NCBI GenBank assembly: GCA_024640405.1
Contig: JAHEFB010000018.1
Coordinates: 1 to 64,000 of the forward strand
Direction: 5' to 3'
DNA from: Alphaproteobacteria bacterium
GTDB lineage: Bacteria > Pseudomonadota > Alphaproteobacteria > Rhizobiales > Aestuariivirgaceae
DNA: 64,000 nucleotides
Shown here: piece after piece, positions 19,863 to 28,329 of the stretch
Numbering within the stretch: the stretch's first letter is position 1
Layout: every line of letters starts with the position of its first letter
Program-made: the position numbers and the translations under genes
The notes under the pieces: model-generated
Told to the model about the DNA's origin: nothing
Seen by the model: only the letters and a program-made list of their open reading frames with translations
Databases searched by the model: none

Positions 19863-22517
19863 ATGGCTGCGGAAAAAGAACTGTCTAAGGCTGACGCACT
19901 TGTCGCCGAAGTCGAAACCGGAGGCAGAAATCTAATCGGATCGACGAAGAATCTTATTCCGATCATTTGTTTCGTATGGGCGGTCTACCAGCTCTACATA
20001 TCCTCACCTCTTCCGGCTGAGCTGACCGTTTCGACCGGAATTTCGTTCTTTCAGTTTATTGGCAATCTCTCCATTTCCCGCAAGATTCATTTGCTGTTCG
20101 CGCTGGTGCTCGCCAGCCTCGCATTCCCTCTTTACAAGGGCGCACCAACCAGAAGTATACCGATTTACGATTGGGCGCTGATCGCCCTTGGCAGCTTGTC
20201 CATCCTCTACATGGTGGTGATGGATTCCAACATTGCCAACCGTGCCGGCGATTTTGCCCACGACAATATCCGTATCGACATGACTGTTGCCGTCATCGGC
20301 ATGGTGGCACTGGCGCTTTCCGTATACCGTTCGCTCGGCCTGCCGCTGGTGATCGTTGCGGCCATTCTGATGGGCTACGCCTTTATTGGTGGCGGCAACT
20401 GGGGTGGTGCGTCCTTCGTCAAGGGCACCTGGCATTTCTGGATGCAGGAAGAAGGGGTGTTCGGGACACCGCTGGCGGTATCAACCCAGATGATCTTCCT
20501 GTTCGTTCTATTTGGATCAATCCTTGAGAAAGCCGGGGCGGGTGGCTATTTCATCAAGATCGCATTTGCCCTGCTCGGCTCCTTCAGGGGAGGACCTGCC
20601 AAGGCTGCCGTTATCGCGTCTGCGCTCAGCGGGCTTTATTCAGGCTCTTCGATCGCCAACACGGTGACGACCGGCACCTTTACCATTCCTCTCATGAAGC
20701 GGACCGGGCTGTCGGCTGAAAAGGCGGGTGCCGTCGAGGTGGCGTCATCAACCAACGGACAACTCACACCTCCGGTAATGGGCGCTGCCGCCTTCCTGAT
20801 CGCCGAATTCACCGGCGTGGAATACACAACCTTGCTCAAGCACGCGCTGATCCCGGCGATCGTGTCCTACATTGCGCTGATCTACATCGTGCACCTCGAA
20901 GCCTGCAAGCTGAACCTCAAGGGAATTCCAAAACCCGCAGATACCATCGCGAGAACACTGGCACAGAAGCTGCTTGGTTTCCTGACCGGTTTCCTGATCC
21001 TGGCGTTTCTCTTCATCGCGGTCTACTACACGCTCGGTTTCGTCAAGGAGGCCTACCCTGGCATCTCCATGCTGTCTGTCATCGTGATCTCCGGCATCGC
21101 CTACCTGGTGCTGGCCTGGTTTGCCTCAAAACGCCCCGACCTTGAGGTGGACGATCCGGATGCCCCGATGACCGTGCTGCCGAAGGCTGCCGACACGGCG
21201 TGGACCGGCCTCTACTTCGTTTTGCCGATCATTATCCTGCTGTGGTGCATCCTGCCGACGCCGGACCGGCTCTCACCGTCAACGGCTGCTTTCTTCGCCT
21301 GCCTTGCAATGAGTTTCATCGCTCTGACGCAACACATCATCAAGGGTGCGTTCCGCGGTAAAGTCGACTTGGCATCGAATTTCCGCAAAGGTTTGTCGGA
21401 ATGGGTGGACGGCATGGTTGCCGGTGCCCGCAACATGATCTCCATCGGCATCGCCACGGCTGCGGCAGGTGTGATCGTCGGGGCGATATCGCTCACTGGC
21501 GCGCATACCATGGTTGGCCAATTGGTGGAGTTCCTTTCCGGCGGCATTCTCATTGTCATGCTGCTGCTGGTCGCTGTAATGAGCCTCATCCTCGGCATGG
21601 GTTTGCCGACGACCGCCAACTATCTGGTAGTGTCCTCGCTGATGGCTCCGGTTATCGTCGCGCTTGGGGCCAAATCCGGTTTGATCGTGCCGCTGGTTGC
21701 CGTGCATCTGTTCGTGTTCTATTTTGGCATTCTTGCCGACGACACGCCGCCGGTCGGGCTCGCCGCCTATGCTGCAGCGGCAATTTCCGGGGGCGATCCG
21801 ATCAAGACCGGTGTCCAGGGCTTCATGTATGACATCCGGACAGCCCTGTTGCCGTTCCTGTTCCTTTTCAACACCGATCTTCTGCTGATCGATGTCGGCC
21901 CGTTGAAGGCGGTGTTCGTCTTCATCGTCGCGACCATAGCGATGATGTTATTCGCGTCGGCCACCCAGGGGTGGTTCTTCACCCGCAACCGGATTTGGGA
22001 AACGGTTGCGCTGCTTGCGATTGCACTCACATTGTTCCGGCCAGGACTGTTGCTCGACCAGGTGTCGCCGCCGTTCGATGAAAGGCCGGGTACTGAAGCA
22101 ATGAAACTGGCGGAGGCTGTACCCGAGAACGGGACTTTGCGCGTCAGGCTGGTTGGGCCGGACTTCGACAATCCTGACAAAAACAATTCCACCTTCCTTG
22201 AGCTGGAACTCGGTGCGGCAGGCGATGGAGAAACCCGCTTCACCCAATCCGGCCTCAATGTCCTCGAGGACGATGGCAAGGTGACTGTCGATGCCCTGAC
22301 CTGGGATTCCAAGCTGAAACGTCTGAACAAGCTGTTCACCATGGGAGACCTGGATAACCCGCTGATTATCGAAAAGGTATTGGTTGAACGAGACCGCATG
22401 CCCAAGGAAATCTTCTATATTCCGGCGCTTCTGCTTCTCGGTTTGATCATTTTCCTCCAGCGGCGCCGTCACCGGGAGGATGACCCGGAAGCTGAAGCCA
22501 GCGCCGCAGCGGCCTAA
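19863..22517 (+). CDS. TRAP transporter fused permease (TAXI type, with DUF3394)
   Basis: 884 residues from ATG 19863; an in-frame GTG at 19824 would add 13. It fuses the small and large TRAP membrane subunits: many hydrophobic segments from about residue 30 to 690, with DctM-like blocks GLYSGSSIANTVTTGTFTIP, EVASSTNGQLTPPVMGAAAF, LGMGLPTTANYLVVSSLMAP and ADDTPPVGLAAYAAAAISGG. A soluble C-terminal part (about 710-850) ending in one more helix and a Glu-rich tail matches the DUF3394 extension. It should import the TAXI ligand using an ion gradient. Confidence 0.95.
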   Translation: MAAEKELSKADALVAEVETGGRNLIGSTKNLIPIICFVWAVYQLYISSPLPAELTVSTGISFFQFIGNLSISRKIHLLFALVLASLAFPLYKGAPTRSIPIYDWALIALGSLSILYMVVMDSNIANRAGDFAHDNIRIDMTVAVIGMVALALSVYRSLGLPLVIVAAILMGYAFIGGGNWGGASFVKGTWHFWMQEEGVFGTPLAVSTQMIFLFVLFGSILEKAGAGGYFIKIAFALLGSFRGGPAKAAVIASALSGLYSGSSIANTVTTGTFTIPLMKRTGLSAEKAGAVEVASSTNGQLTPPVMGAAAFLIAEFTGVEYTTLLKHALIPAIVSYIALIYIVHLEACKLNLKGIPKPADTIARTLAQKLLGFLTGFLILAFLFIAVYYTLGFVKEAYPGISMLSVIVISGIAYLVLAWFASKRPDLEVDDPDAPMTVLPKAADTAWTGLYFVLPIIILLWCILPTPDRLSPSTAAFFACLAMSFIALTQHIIKGAFRGKVDLASNFRKGLSEWVDGMVAGARNMISIGIATAAAGVIVGAISLTGAHTMVGQLVEFLSGGILIVMLLLVAVMSLILGMGLPTTANYLVVSSLMAPVIVALGAKSGLIVPLVAVHLFVFYFGILADDTPPVGLAAYAAAAISGGDPIKTGVQGFMYDIRTALLPFLFLFNTDLLLIDVGPLKAVFVFIVATIAMMLFASATQGWFFTRNRIWETVALLAIALTLFRPGLLLDQVSPPFDERPGTEAMKLAEAVPENGTLRVRLVGPDFDNPDKNNSTFLELELGAAGDGETRFTQSGLNVLEDDGKVTVDALTWDSKLKRLNKLFTMGDLDNPLIIEKVLVERDRMPKEIFYIPALLLLGLIIFLQRRRHREDDPEAEASAAAA

Positions 22518-22534
22518 AAGGGGAGGAAGACAGG

Positions 22535-22963
22535 ATGTACAAATCCATTCTCTTGCCGGTTGACCTTAACCACAAAAGTTCGTGGGAAAAGGCAGCGCCT
22601 GAAGCAGTCGCGATTGCAAGGCAGCATGGGGCGAAGATACATCTGCTTACCGTCATCCCGGATTTCGGCATGTCCGTTGTCGGGAGCTTCTTCCCGGCGG
22701 ACTATGCCGAGCAGGCTCTGCAGTCCGGCAGTGAAAAGCTTGCCGAGCTGGCTTCTGAAATCATTCCGGACGATCTGCTGGCCAAAGTGCATACGGCCCA
22801 TGGGACTGCCTATCAGGAGATCATCAGCACGGCGAAAGAGCAGGGCTGCGACCTGATCGTACTGGCATCCCACCGTCCTGAAATGTCCGACTATCTGCTG
22901 GGTCCCAATGCGGCACGGGTTGCAAGGCATGCAGAACAGTCGGTCATGATCGTACGGAACTGA
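22535..22963 (+). CDS. Universal stress protein, TRAP-associated
   Basis: 142 residues, one UspA domain. It begins MYKSILLPVDLNHKSSWEKA and ends with DLIVLASHRPEMSDYLLGP followed by a short ATP-loop-like run and SVMIV. It starts 17 bases after the permease stop with GGGAGGA upstream, so it is in the same transcript. UspA proteins next to TRAP operons (TeaD of Halomonas is the studied case) bind ATP and modulate transporter activity; the same role is inferred here. Confidence 0.92.
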   Translation: MYKSILLPVDLNHKSSWEKAAPEAVAIARQHGAKIHLLTVIPDFGMSVVGSFFPADYAEQALQSGSEKLAELASEIIPDDLLAKVHTAHGTAYQEIISTAKEQGCDLIVLASHRPEMSDYLLGPNAARVARHAEQSVMIVRN

Positions 22964-22970
22964 ATGCCGT

Positions 22971-22994
22971 GCCTGCTTGCCGGCAGGCGTTTTT
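22971..22994 (+). terminator. Intrinsic terminator after the Usp gene
   Basis: GCCTGC and GCAGGC form a 6-bp stem around TTGCCG, followed by GTTTTT. It separates the permease-Usp unit from the second TAXI gene. Confidence 0.7.
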
Positions 22995-23037
22995 CCAATC
23001 ATGCAGGCCGTTGCAGTATTGCGCGGTTCCAACATAC

Positions 23038-23103
23038 GTGGACTCGCGCGCAGAACCGACATAGGCTCCAGCCTCACCAGCTTGTGAAAGGGAGTCCTCC
23101 ATA
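23038..23103 (+). promoter_or_regulatory. Leader of second TAXI gene, paralogue of 18669-18736
   Basis: It aligns with the first TAXI leader through to the Shine-Dalgarno GGGAG at 23090-23094. In the first leader the SD is 10 bases before an ATG; here it is 9 bases before an ATT at 23104. Confidence 0.5.
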
Positions 23104-24069
23104 ATTATATCAGTTTTGAGATACGCGCTGGCCGCCGCAGCAATAGTGGGGTTTTCCGCGTCGGCACATGCTGTCGAGCAACGTTTTGTGTCTATCGGAA
23201 CCGGCGATGCGACGGGTGTTTATTACCCGGCAGGCGGCGCCATTTGCCGCTTGATGAACAAGACCCGCGAGCAACACGGTATTGGTTGTTCGGTGCGCTC
23301 GACCGAGGGTTCGGTTTACAACATCAACACTGTCCGCGCAGGCGAACTTGAATTCGGCGTTGCCCAGTCAGACTGGCAGTTCCATGCCTACAACGGTACC
23401 TCGAAGTTCGATGTCGCCGGCAGGTTTGAGAAACTGCGCGCGGTTTTTTCGGTTCATCCCGAACCGTTTACGATGATCGGCAGGGCCGGCAGCGGTATCA
23501 GGTCATTTGCCGACATCAGGGGCAGGCGCGTCAATGTGGGCAATCCCGGCTCCGGCCAGCGTGCCACCATGGAAGTGGTCATGAAAGCTGCAAACATTGC
23601 CATGAGTGATCTGGCACTGGCAGCCGAGTTGAATGGCTCGGAAATGGCGCAGGCGCTTTGCGGCGGAGTGATCGACGTGATGATGTACACTGTTGGCCAC
23701 CCGGCTGCTGCCGTCACCGAGGCAGCCACGACCTGCGACATTGAAATGATCCCGGTTGAAGGACCTGCCATCGATAAGCTGGTTGCTGATCACCCTTTTT
23801 ACCGCAAGACCGTTGTTCCCGGCGGATTGTACAGGGGCAACCCCGGCGACACGCCAACTTTCGGGGTGGGCGCGACGTTCATAACATCTGCCGATGTGCC
23901 GGAGGACATTGTTTACACGCTGGTCAAGACCGTGTTCGACAACTTCGATGACTTCAAGAGTGTCCACCCTGCCTTTGCCCATTTGAAGGAGGAAGACATG
24001 GCCAGGGACGATCTGTCTGCTCCGCTGCATCGCGGTGCTGCGAAATATTACCGGGAACGCGGCTGGTGA
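23104..24069 (+). CDS. TAXI family TRAP transporter solute-binding protein (second copy, probable ATT start)
   Basis: Clear paralogue of the 18737 protein, with the same blocks ([59 protein letters not shown]). No ATG or GTG precedes the signal peptide. The codon aligned with the first copy's ATG is ATT (23104), 9 bases after GGGAG; from there the gene is 321 codons, exactly as long as the first copy. The only conventional start, TTG at 23116, is 21 bases from the SD and would leave RYALAAAAIVGFSASAHA as signal. Either start gives an exported protein. It probably offers the same permease a second specificity, perhaps at low expression. Confidence 0.9.
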   Translation: MISVLRYALAAAAIVGFSASAHAVEQRFVSIGTGDATGVYYPAGGAICRLMNKTREQHGIGCSVRSTEGSVYNINTVRAGELEFGVAQSDWQFHAYNGTSKFDVAGRFEKLRAVFSVHPEPFTMIGRAGSGIRSFADIRGRRVNVGNPGSGQRATMEVVMKAANIAMSDLALAAELNGSEMAQALCGGVIDVMMYTVGHPAAAVTEAATTCDIEMIPVEGPAIDKLVADHPFYRKTVVPGGLYRGNPGDTPTFGVGATFITSADVPEDIVYTLVKTVFDNFDDFKSVHPAFAHLKEEDMARDDLSAPLHRGAAKYYRERGW

Positions 24070-24116
24070 TGGTCGCAATCAGTGCTGCACATCATGGGGC
24101 AGAAGGGGATCTCACC

Positions 24117-24236
24117 ATGACTACCCGGAAAGACTTTGTTGCTGAACCGGCAACCGACATTGCAGCGTTGGGCGTTGAACCGGTGCTGCGGATACCACGG
24201 TGCCGTCGTGCGGTGCCGGCAGGAAAGGTAGCCTGA
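24117..24236 (+). CDS. Possible small coupled ORF, 39 aa
   Basis: ATG 24117 has a good Shine-Dalgarno (AAGGGGAT, 8 bases upstream), and its stop overlaps the glycerate kinase ATG (TGATG). The product begins MTTRKDFVAEPATDIAALG and ends in a basic stretch. I recognise no family. It could be a real small protein, or a leader peptide that couples translation to the kinase. Confidence 0.35.
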   Translation: MTTRKDFVAEPATDIAALGVEPVLRIPRCRRAVPAGKVA

Positions 24237-25474
24237 TGCCGGACAGGGATCTGTTGAGGACCATGTGTGACGCTGCCATCGCGGCTGCACAACCATCGCT
24301 GTGTCTTCCTGCACATTTGCCTCCGGCACCGAAGGGCAGAACCATTGTAGTTGGCGCAGGCAAGGCGTCTGCCGCCATGGCCGCAGCGGTTGAAGCAAAC
24401 TGGCAGGGGCATCTCGAGGGCCTTGTGCTGACGCGCTATGGTCATGGCTGCGACTGTCAACACATCGAAATCGTGGAGGCAGCGCATCCGGTTCCGGACA
24501 GGGCCGGCTTTGAAGCTGCAGCCCGCATTCACGAGATGGTGCAAAACCTCTCAGCCGATGATCTGGTATTGTGCCTGATGTCCGGCGGCGGATCGGCCCT
24601 GCTGACGGCGCCGGCCGGCGGCATCAGTCTTGAAGAAAAACAGGCCGTCAACAAGGCGCTGTTGGCCTGTGGTGCGCCGATCTCAGAAATGAACTGTCTG
24701 CGCAAGCACCTGTCTGCGATCAAGGGCGGCAGGCTGGCGGCCACCGCCCATCCTGCCAGGGTGATATCCCTGCTGATATCGGATGTGCCGGGTGATGATC
24801 CCTCGACAGTGGCGTCCGGTCCCACCGTGGCCGATCCGACCACGCGGGCAGACGCCCTGGCGATACTTGCCAGATACAAGCTGGATGTCGCGCCATCGGT
24901 ACGGGCTTTCCTTGAGACGGACGCCGCGGAAACCCCCAAGCCGGGAGATGTCCGGCTGGCAAATGCCGAAAACCGGATGATTGCAACCCCGCGCATGTCC
25001 ATTGATGCGGCAGCCAGGATTGCCCGCGAGCACGGCTATAGGGTAATTGATCTTGGCGATGATCTGGAGGGCGAAGCGCGTGATGTGGGCTCGGCTCATG
25101 CCAGGGTGGCGCTGGAAACAAGCGGTCCTGCAATTATCCTGTCGGGAGGTGAAACCACCGTTACCCTGAAAGGCAATGGTCGCGGCGGACGCAACGCCGA
25201 ATATGCACTTGCACTGGCGATCGGACTGGATGGTGCCGGCAATGTATCCGGTATCGCAATAGATACCGACGGCATTGACGGGTCTGAGGACAATGCCGGT
25301 GCACGGGTATTGCCGGATGTCCTGGCAAGAGCCGGTGCCAGGGGCATTGATGCTCAGGCCATGCTGGCCAACAATGATGGCTACGGGTTTTTTGAAGCCA
25401 CCGGTGATCTGGTAATGACCGGCCCGACACTCACCAACGTAAATGATTTCCGCGCCATTATTGTTGGCGGTTAG
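24236..25474 (+). CDS. gckA: Glycerate 2-kinase (DUF4147/MOFRL type)
   Basis: 412 residues from ATG 24236, which has AGGAAAGG upstream; the frame from 24200 was rejected. The N-terminal domain shows TIVVGAGKASAAMAAAVE and the CLMSGGGSALLTAPAGG loop, and the MOFRL domain shows ILSGGETTVTLKGNGRGGRN and DTDGIDGSEDNAGA. It phosphorylates D-glycerate with ATP, giving 2-phosphoglycerate in this class, for entry into lower glycolysis. It follows the TRAP-TAXI genes, so glycerate or a precursor may be the transported compound (inference). It meets otnK tail to tail with a four-base overlap. Confidence 0.92.
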   Translation: MPDRDLLRTMCDAAIAAAQPSLCLPAHLPPAPKGRTIVVGAGKASAAMAAAVEANWQGHLEGLVLTRYGHGCDCQHIEIVEAAHPVPDRAGFEAAARIHEMVQNLSADDLVLCLMSGGGSALLTAPAGGISLEEKQAVNKALLACGAPISEMNCLRKHLSAIKGGRLAATAHPARVISLLISDVPGDDPSTVASGPTVADPTTRADALAILARYKLDVAPSVRAFLETDAAETPKPGDVRLANAENRMIATPRMSIDAAARIAREHGYRVIDLGDDLEGEARDVGSAHARVALETSGPAIILSGGETTVTLKGNGRGGRNAEYALALAIGLDGAGNVSGIAIDTDGIDGSEDNAGARVLPDVLARAGARGIDAQAMLANNDGYGFFEATGDLVMTGPTLTNVNDFRAIIVGG

Positions 25475-26742
25475 TGGAGCATGTCCAGGGCGCGGGTGAA
25501 GAAGTCTTCAGTGCCGAAGTTGCCGGATTTCAGCGTGATGGCGAAGGTTTCGCCATTGCGGTCGGCATAACACCACGGAACACCCGGCGCTATCTCGCGG
25601 CCGACGCTCAGGCGGTCGGCGGCCAGCGCCTGCGTTACGGCTCCTGACGTCTCGCCGCCGGCCACCACAAAGCGCCTTATGCCGTGGTCAAAGGCGTCAC
25701 TTGCCAGCACCGCCAGTGCGTCCTCGACAACCTGGCCGGCTCTGTCGCGCCCCAGTTTTTCCTGAGCCGCAGCGACATCGGCCGGTTCGGCGGTGGCATA
25801 GATTATTTTTGCTGCATCCCGGTCCTGTGAGGCCAGCCATTGCCGTGCTGCGGCCAGTGCATCACCACCGCTGGCCAGTGCCAATGGATCGAGCCTGTGG
25901 GACGCAGCCGCAGCACTGTAATTGGCCACCTGTGCCCGTGTCATTGCAGAACATGACCCCGAGAGCACAATATTTCCCTTGCCGGTCGACGGCGCGGTTA
26001 TGTCTTCACCGGTGGATTTGATACTGCCCTTTGCCGCCAGCAGGCGAGGCAGGTCCAGTGCCAGGGCGCTGCCACCGGTGATCAGCGGGAAATCGCGTAC
26101 AGCTTCGGAGATTGCTGTCAGATCGGCCTGTGAAATTGCATCGGGCACCACATGTGCGATGCCAATATCGGCCAGTTCACGCAACCGGGCTGCAGTGTGA
26201 TCTGCTCCCTTTGCAACAGCCGGCCATGCGATATGCCCGACTTTGCCCGCAACCTGAGGCTCCAGCAGACGCATCAGGTTGGCGTCCCGCATCGGCGTCA
26301 GCGGGTGATCCCGCATCGGGCTTTCATCGAGCGGCACATCGCCTACAAACAGGTTGCCCATGTAAATCGAGCGGCCATTTTCCGGAAACGCCGGACAATA
26401 AATGGTCTGTTTCGCGCCCAATCGGGTCATCAGCGCTTCTGACACCGGTCCGATATTGCCGGCAGGCGTTGAATCGAATGTCGAGCAGTATTTCCAGTAG
26501 AGCTGTCGCGCACCATGCGCCAGCAGCCAGTCTGCCGCCTTGCCGGTCGCCTCCAGAGCCTCGTTCACCGGTTCGGTCCGGCATTTAAGTGCTATGACTT
26601 CAAACGGCGCAGGCGGGCTGTCGTCCTCGTCAGACGGTACACCGATCCGCAAACCGACCTTGTGTCCCGACCTTGCCAGAATGGCCGCAAGGTCGCTGGC
26701 GCCGGTAAAATCATCGGCAATACAGCCCAGTGCGATACTCAT
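25471..26742 (-). CDS. otnK: 3-oxo-tetronate kinase OtnK (four-carbon acid sugar kinase)
   Basis: 423 residues, the normal length. The N-terminal domain (MSIALGCIADDFTGASDLAA, KYCSTFDSTPAGNIGPVSEA, YCPAFPENGRSIYMGNLFVG) and the C-terminal nucleotide domain (IVLSGSCSAMTRAQV, FVVAGGETSGAVTQAL, PWCYADRNGETFAITLKSGN) are those of the DUF1537 family, OtnK branch. OtnK phosphorylates 3-oxo-tetronates made from C4 sugar acids. Its usual pathway partners, a tetronate dehydrogenase, isomerase OtnI and aldolase OtnC, are not in this window. Confidence 0.9.
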   Translation of the reverse strand: MSIALGCIADDFTGASDLAAILARSGHKVGLRIGVPSDEDDSPPAPFEVIALKCRTEPVNEALEATGKAADWLLAHGARQLYWKYCSTFDSTPAGNIGPVSEALMTRLGAKQTIYCPAFPENGRSIYMGNLFVGDVPLDESPMRDHPLTPMRDANLMRLLEPQVAGKVGHIAWPAVAKGADHTAARLRELADIGIAHVVPDAISQADLTAISEAVRDFPLITGGSALALDLPRLLAAKGSIKSTGEDITAPSTGKGNIVLSGSCSAMTRAQVANYSAAAASHRLDPLALASGGDALAAARQWLASQDRDAAKIIYATAEPADVAAAQEKLGRDRAGQVVEDALAVLASDAFDHGIRRFVVAGGETSGAVTQALAADRLSVGREIAPGVPWCYADRNGETFAITLKSGNFGTEDFFTRALDMLH

Positions 26743-26835
26743 GTCTTGCCACCCTCTTGCCTGCCCGGCCTCATGCCGCCATGTTGCGCACGCGACACCT
26801 TTTTCAATTTGGCCTACTGTTTAAAAGCAAACTAC

Positions 26836-27936
26836 ATGACACTCAAGGCACTCACCCTCGGTTCTGCCGTAATAGATATTATTGTCACCATCGCACCTGA
26901 ACGCATTGAGCACATGCGCATGCGCAATGCCGATGCTTCCTTCCTGCTGGTGGAAGAAGGCCGCAAGGTCGATGCGGAGTCGGTGACACGCCATATTGGC
27001 GGCGGGGGTGTCAACACGGCGGTGTCACTGGCGCGGCTGGGTTTTGACACGGCGGCCCTGGTTAAGACTGGCTCCGACCGCAATGCCGAAGACGTCATTG
27101 AACGGTTGCAGCGGGAGAACGTCTCCCGGGATTTCCTGATCAGCGATGCGATGCTGGCAACCGGTTCGTCCGTATTGCTGTCCTCGCATGAACGCAATGC
27201 CGGCATTTTTACCGCGCGCGGCGCCAACACGGCCCTTTTGCCGGCGGACCTGGCCGATGCGGCATTCGAACGCGACCTGGTGTTCATTTCCGGTTTGTCA
27301 AACGAGTCTGCCGATTGCTTTCCGGACGTCATCGCCAGGGCACATGCGGCAGGTGCCCGCGTCGCCACCAACCCCGGCATCAGGCAGTTGTCATCGCGTG
27401 CCGACGAGTTTTTCGCCTGCCTTGACCGGATTTCGATTCTGACCCTGAACCGCGTTGAGTCCGAACAACTGGTGCCGCGCCTCATTGCCGGCGGCACCGC
27501 CGATCAGCGCACCGTCATCAGGCCGGCCGGAAATCCCAACTCGCTGGTGGACCGGGGGCTGATGGCCGGCGGATTCAACCTGCCGTTTGACAGCTATGTC
27601 CGTGCCATAACGTCACTGGGGGTGGACATGCTGCTGGTCACCAACGGGTCGGACGGCGCCTATGTCGGCACCGCCGACGCCATCTGGCACTGCACCGTGC
27701 CGACGGTGGAAGTGGCCGGCACGGCAGGCGCAGGCGACGCCTTTGCTTCAACATTTGCCGGCATGATTACCGCAGGTACAGATGTCGAAGATGCCCTTAA
27801 GTCGGCCACCTGCAACGCAGGATCGGTCGTGAGCCATCTCGACACCCAAACCGGCTTGCTGAGCCGTGACGGACTGGCTCGGCGCGTCAAGGAATTTGAA
27901 CCGGGGCTGGTTGTCACCCGGTGGGATATGGCGTGA
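26836..27936 (+). CDS. PfkB family carbohydrate kinase
   Basis: 366 residues from ATG 26836; the open frame back to 26515 is antisense to otnK and was dropped. It has the ribokinase-fold marks: an N-terminal ALTLGSAVIDIIV, the GGGGVNTAVSLARLGFDTAA motif and the C-terminal GTAGAGDAFASTFAG with the catalytic Asp. An unusual 20-residue stretch after LIAGGTADQRT may be an insertion in the lid region. The substrate cannot be read from sequence. Placed divergent from otnK and near glycerate kinase, a role in sugar or sugar-acid breakdown is likely. Confidence 0.9.
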   Translation: MTLKALTLGSAVIDIIVTIAPERIEHMRMRNADASFLLVEEGRKVDAESVTRHIGGGGVNTAVSLARLGFDTAALVKTGSDRNAEDVIERLQRENVSRDFLISDAMLATGSSVLLSSHERNAGIFTARGANTALLPADLADAAFERDLVFISGLSNESADCFPDVIARAHAAGARVATNPGIRQLSSRADEFFACLDRISILTLNRVESEQLVPRLIAGGTADQRTVIRPAGNPNSLVDRGLMAGGFNLPFDSYVRAITSLGVDMLLVTNGSDGAYVGTADAIWHCTVPTVEVAGTAGAGDAFASTFAGMITAGTDVEDALKSATCNAGSVVSHLDTQTGLLSRDGLARRVKEFEPGLVVTRWDMA

Positions 27937-27991
27937 TCATTTTTGCTGGTCGAACAGCTTTGTTCAGCACTGCGTGCTGAGGATTGGTTTA

Positions 27992-28188
27992 TTCCGCTCA
28001 CGCAAGCAGCCTGTCATCTTGTAGTGGTCGAACGGCTTGTCCGCCTGCGGCGGGCCGTTCTCCGACCCCGAAAAACAGCAGTGATGAACTCCAATCCGAA
28101 GCACGTAGTGCTGAGGCAAGGCCGACTGGCCGTCGCACGAAGTGCGCCCCAGCGGAGCGCAGCCATCAGGCTGCTTGCGTGAGCGGAA
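27992..28188. repeat. MITE-like element with perfect 22-bp terminal inverted repeats
   Basis: Left end ttccgctcacgcaagcagcc (27992-28011, plus tg) and right end 28167-28188 are exact reverse complements over 22 bases. The interior from about 28024 matches, in reverse complement, the 55725-55890 repeat, for example gcgcactTCGTgcg and gccttgcctcagcac. No protein is encoded. Confidence 0.75.
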
Positions 28189-28220
28189 CAAAATGGATCA
28201 CATGCAAACCAGCAAAGCCA

Positions 28221-28320
28221 GACTTGTCATCCTCGGGCCTGTCCCGAGGATCCACCCATTTCAACTTGCAACAACTGTTCATGGATCCCCGGCACAAGGG
28301 CAGGGATGACAAAGGAGTGC
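28221..28320. repeat. Pair of palindromic intergenic repeats (GTCATCCTCGGG family)
   Basis: Unit one, about 28227-28256, has tcctcgggcctgtcccgagga, itself an inverted repeat. Unit two, about 28279-28315, is gttcatggatccccggcaca followed by a gggatgacaaa end, in the opposite orientation. The same pair recurs at 58815-58965. Such elements are common at gene ends in alphaproteobacteria and may act as bidirectional terminators. Confidence 0.7.
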
Positions 28321-28329
28321 GACCAACTC

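Larger units (their letters stand above)
27937..28329. other. Gene-free region made of repeats
   Basis: 393 bases between pfkB and the radical SAM gene. It holds a partial copy of the 55725 repeat (27950-27980), the 22-bp inverted-repeat element (27992-28188) and two palindromic GTCATCCTCGGG-type units (28221-28320). I see no coding frame with a plausible start. Confidence 0.7.

Noticed and set aside
26515-26835. N-terminal extension of the PfkB kinase frame
   Set aside because: It lies antisense to otnK; the ribokinase fold begins at ATG 26836.
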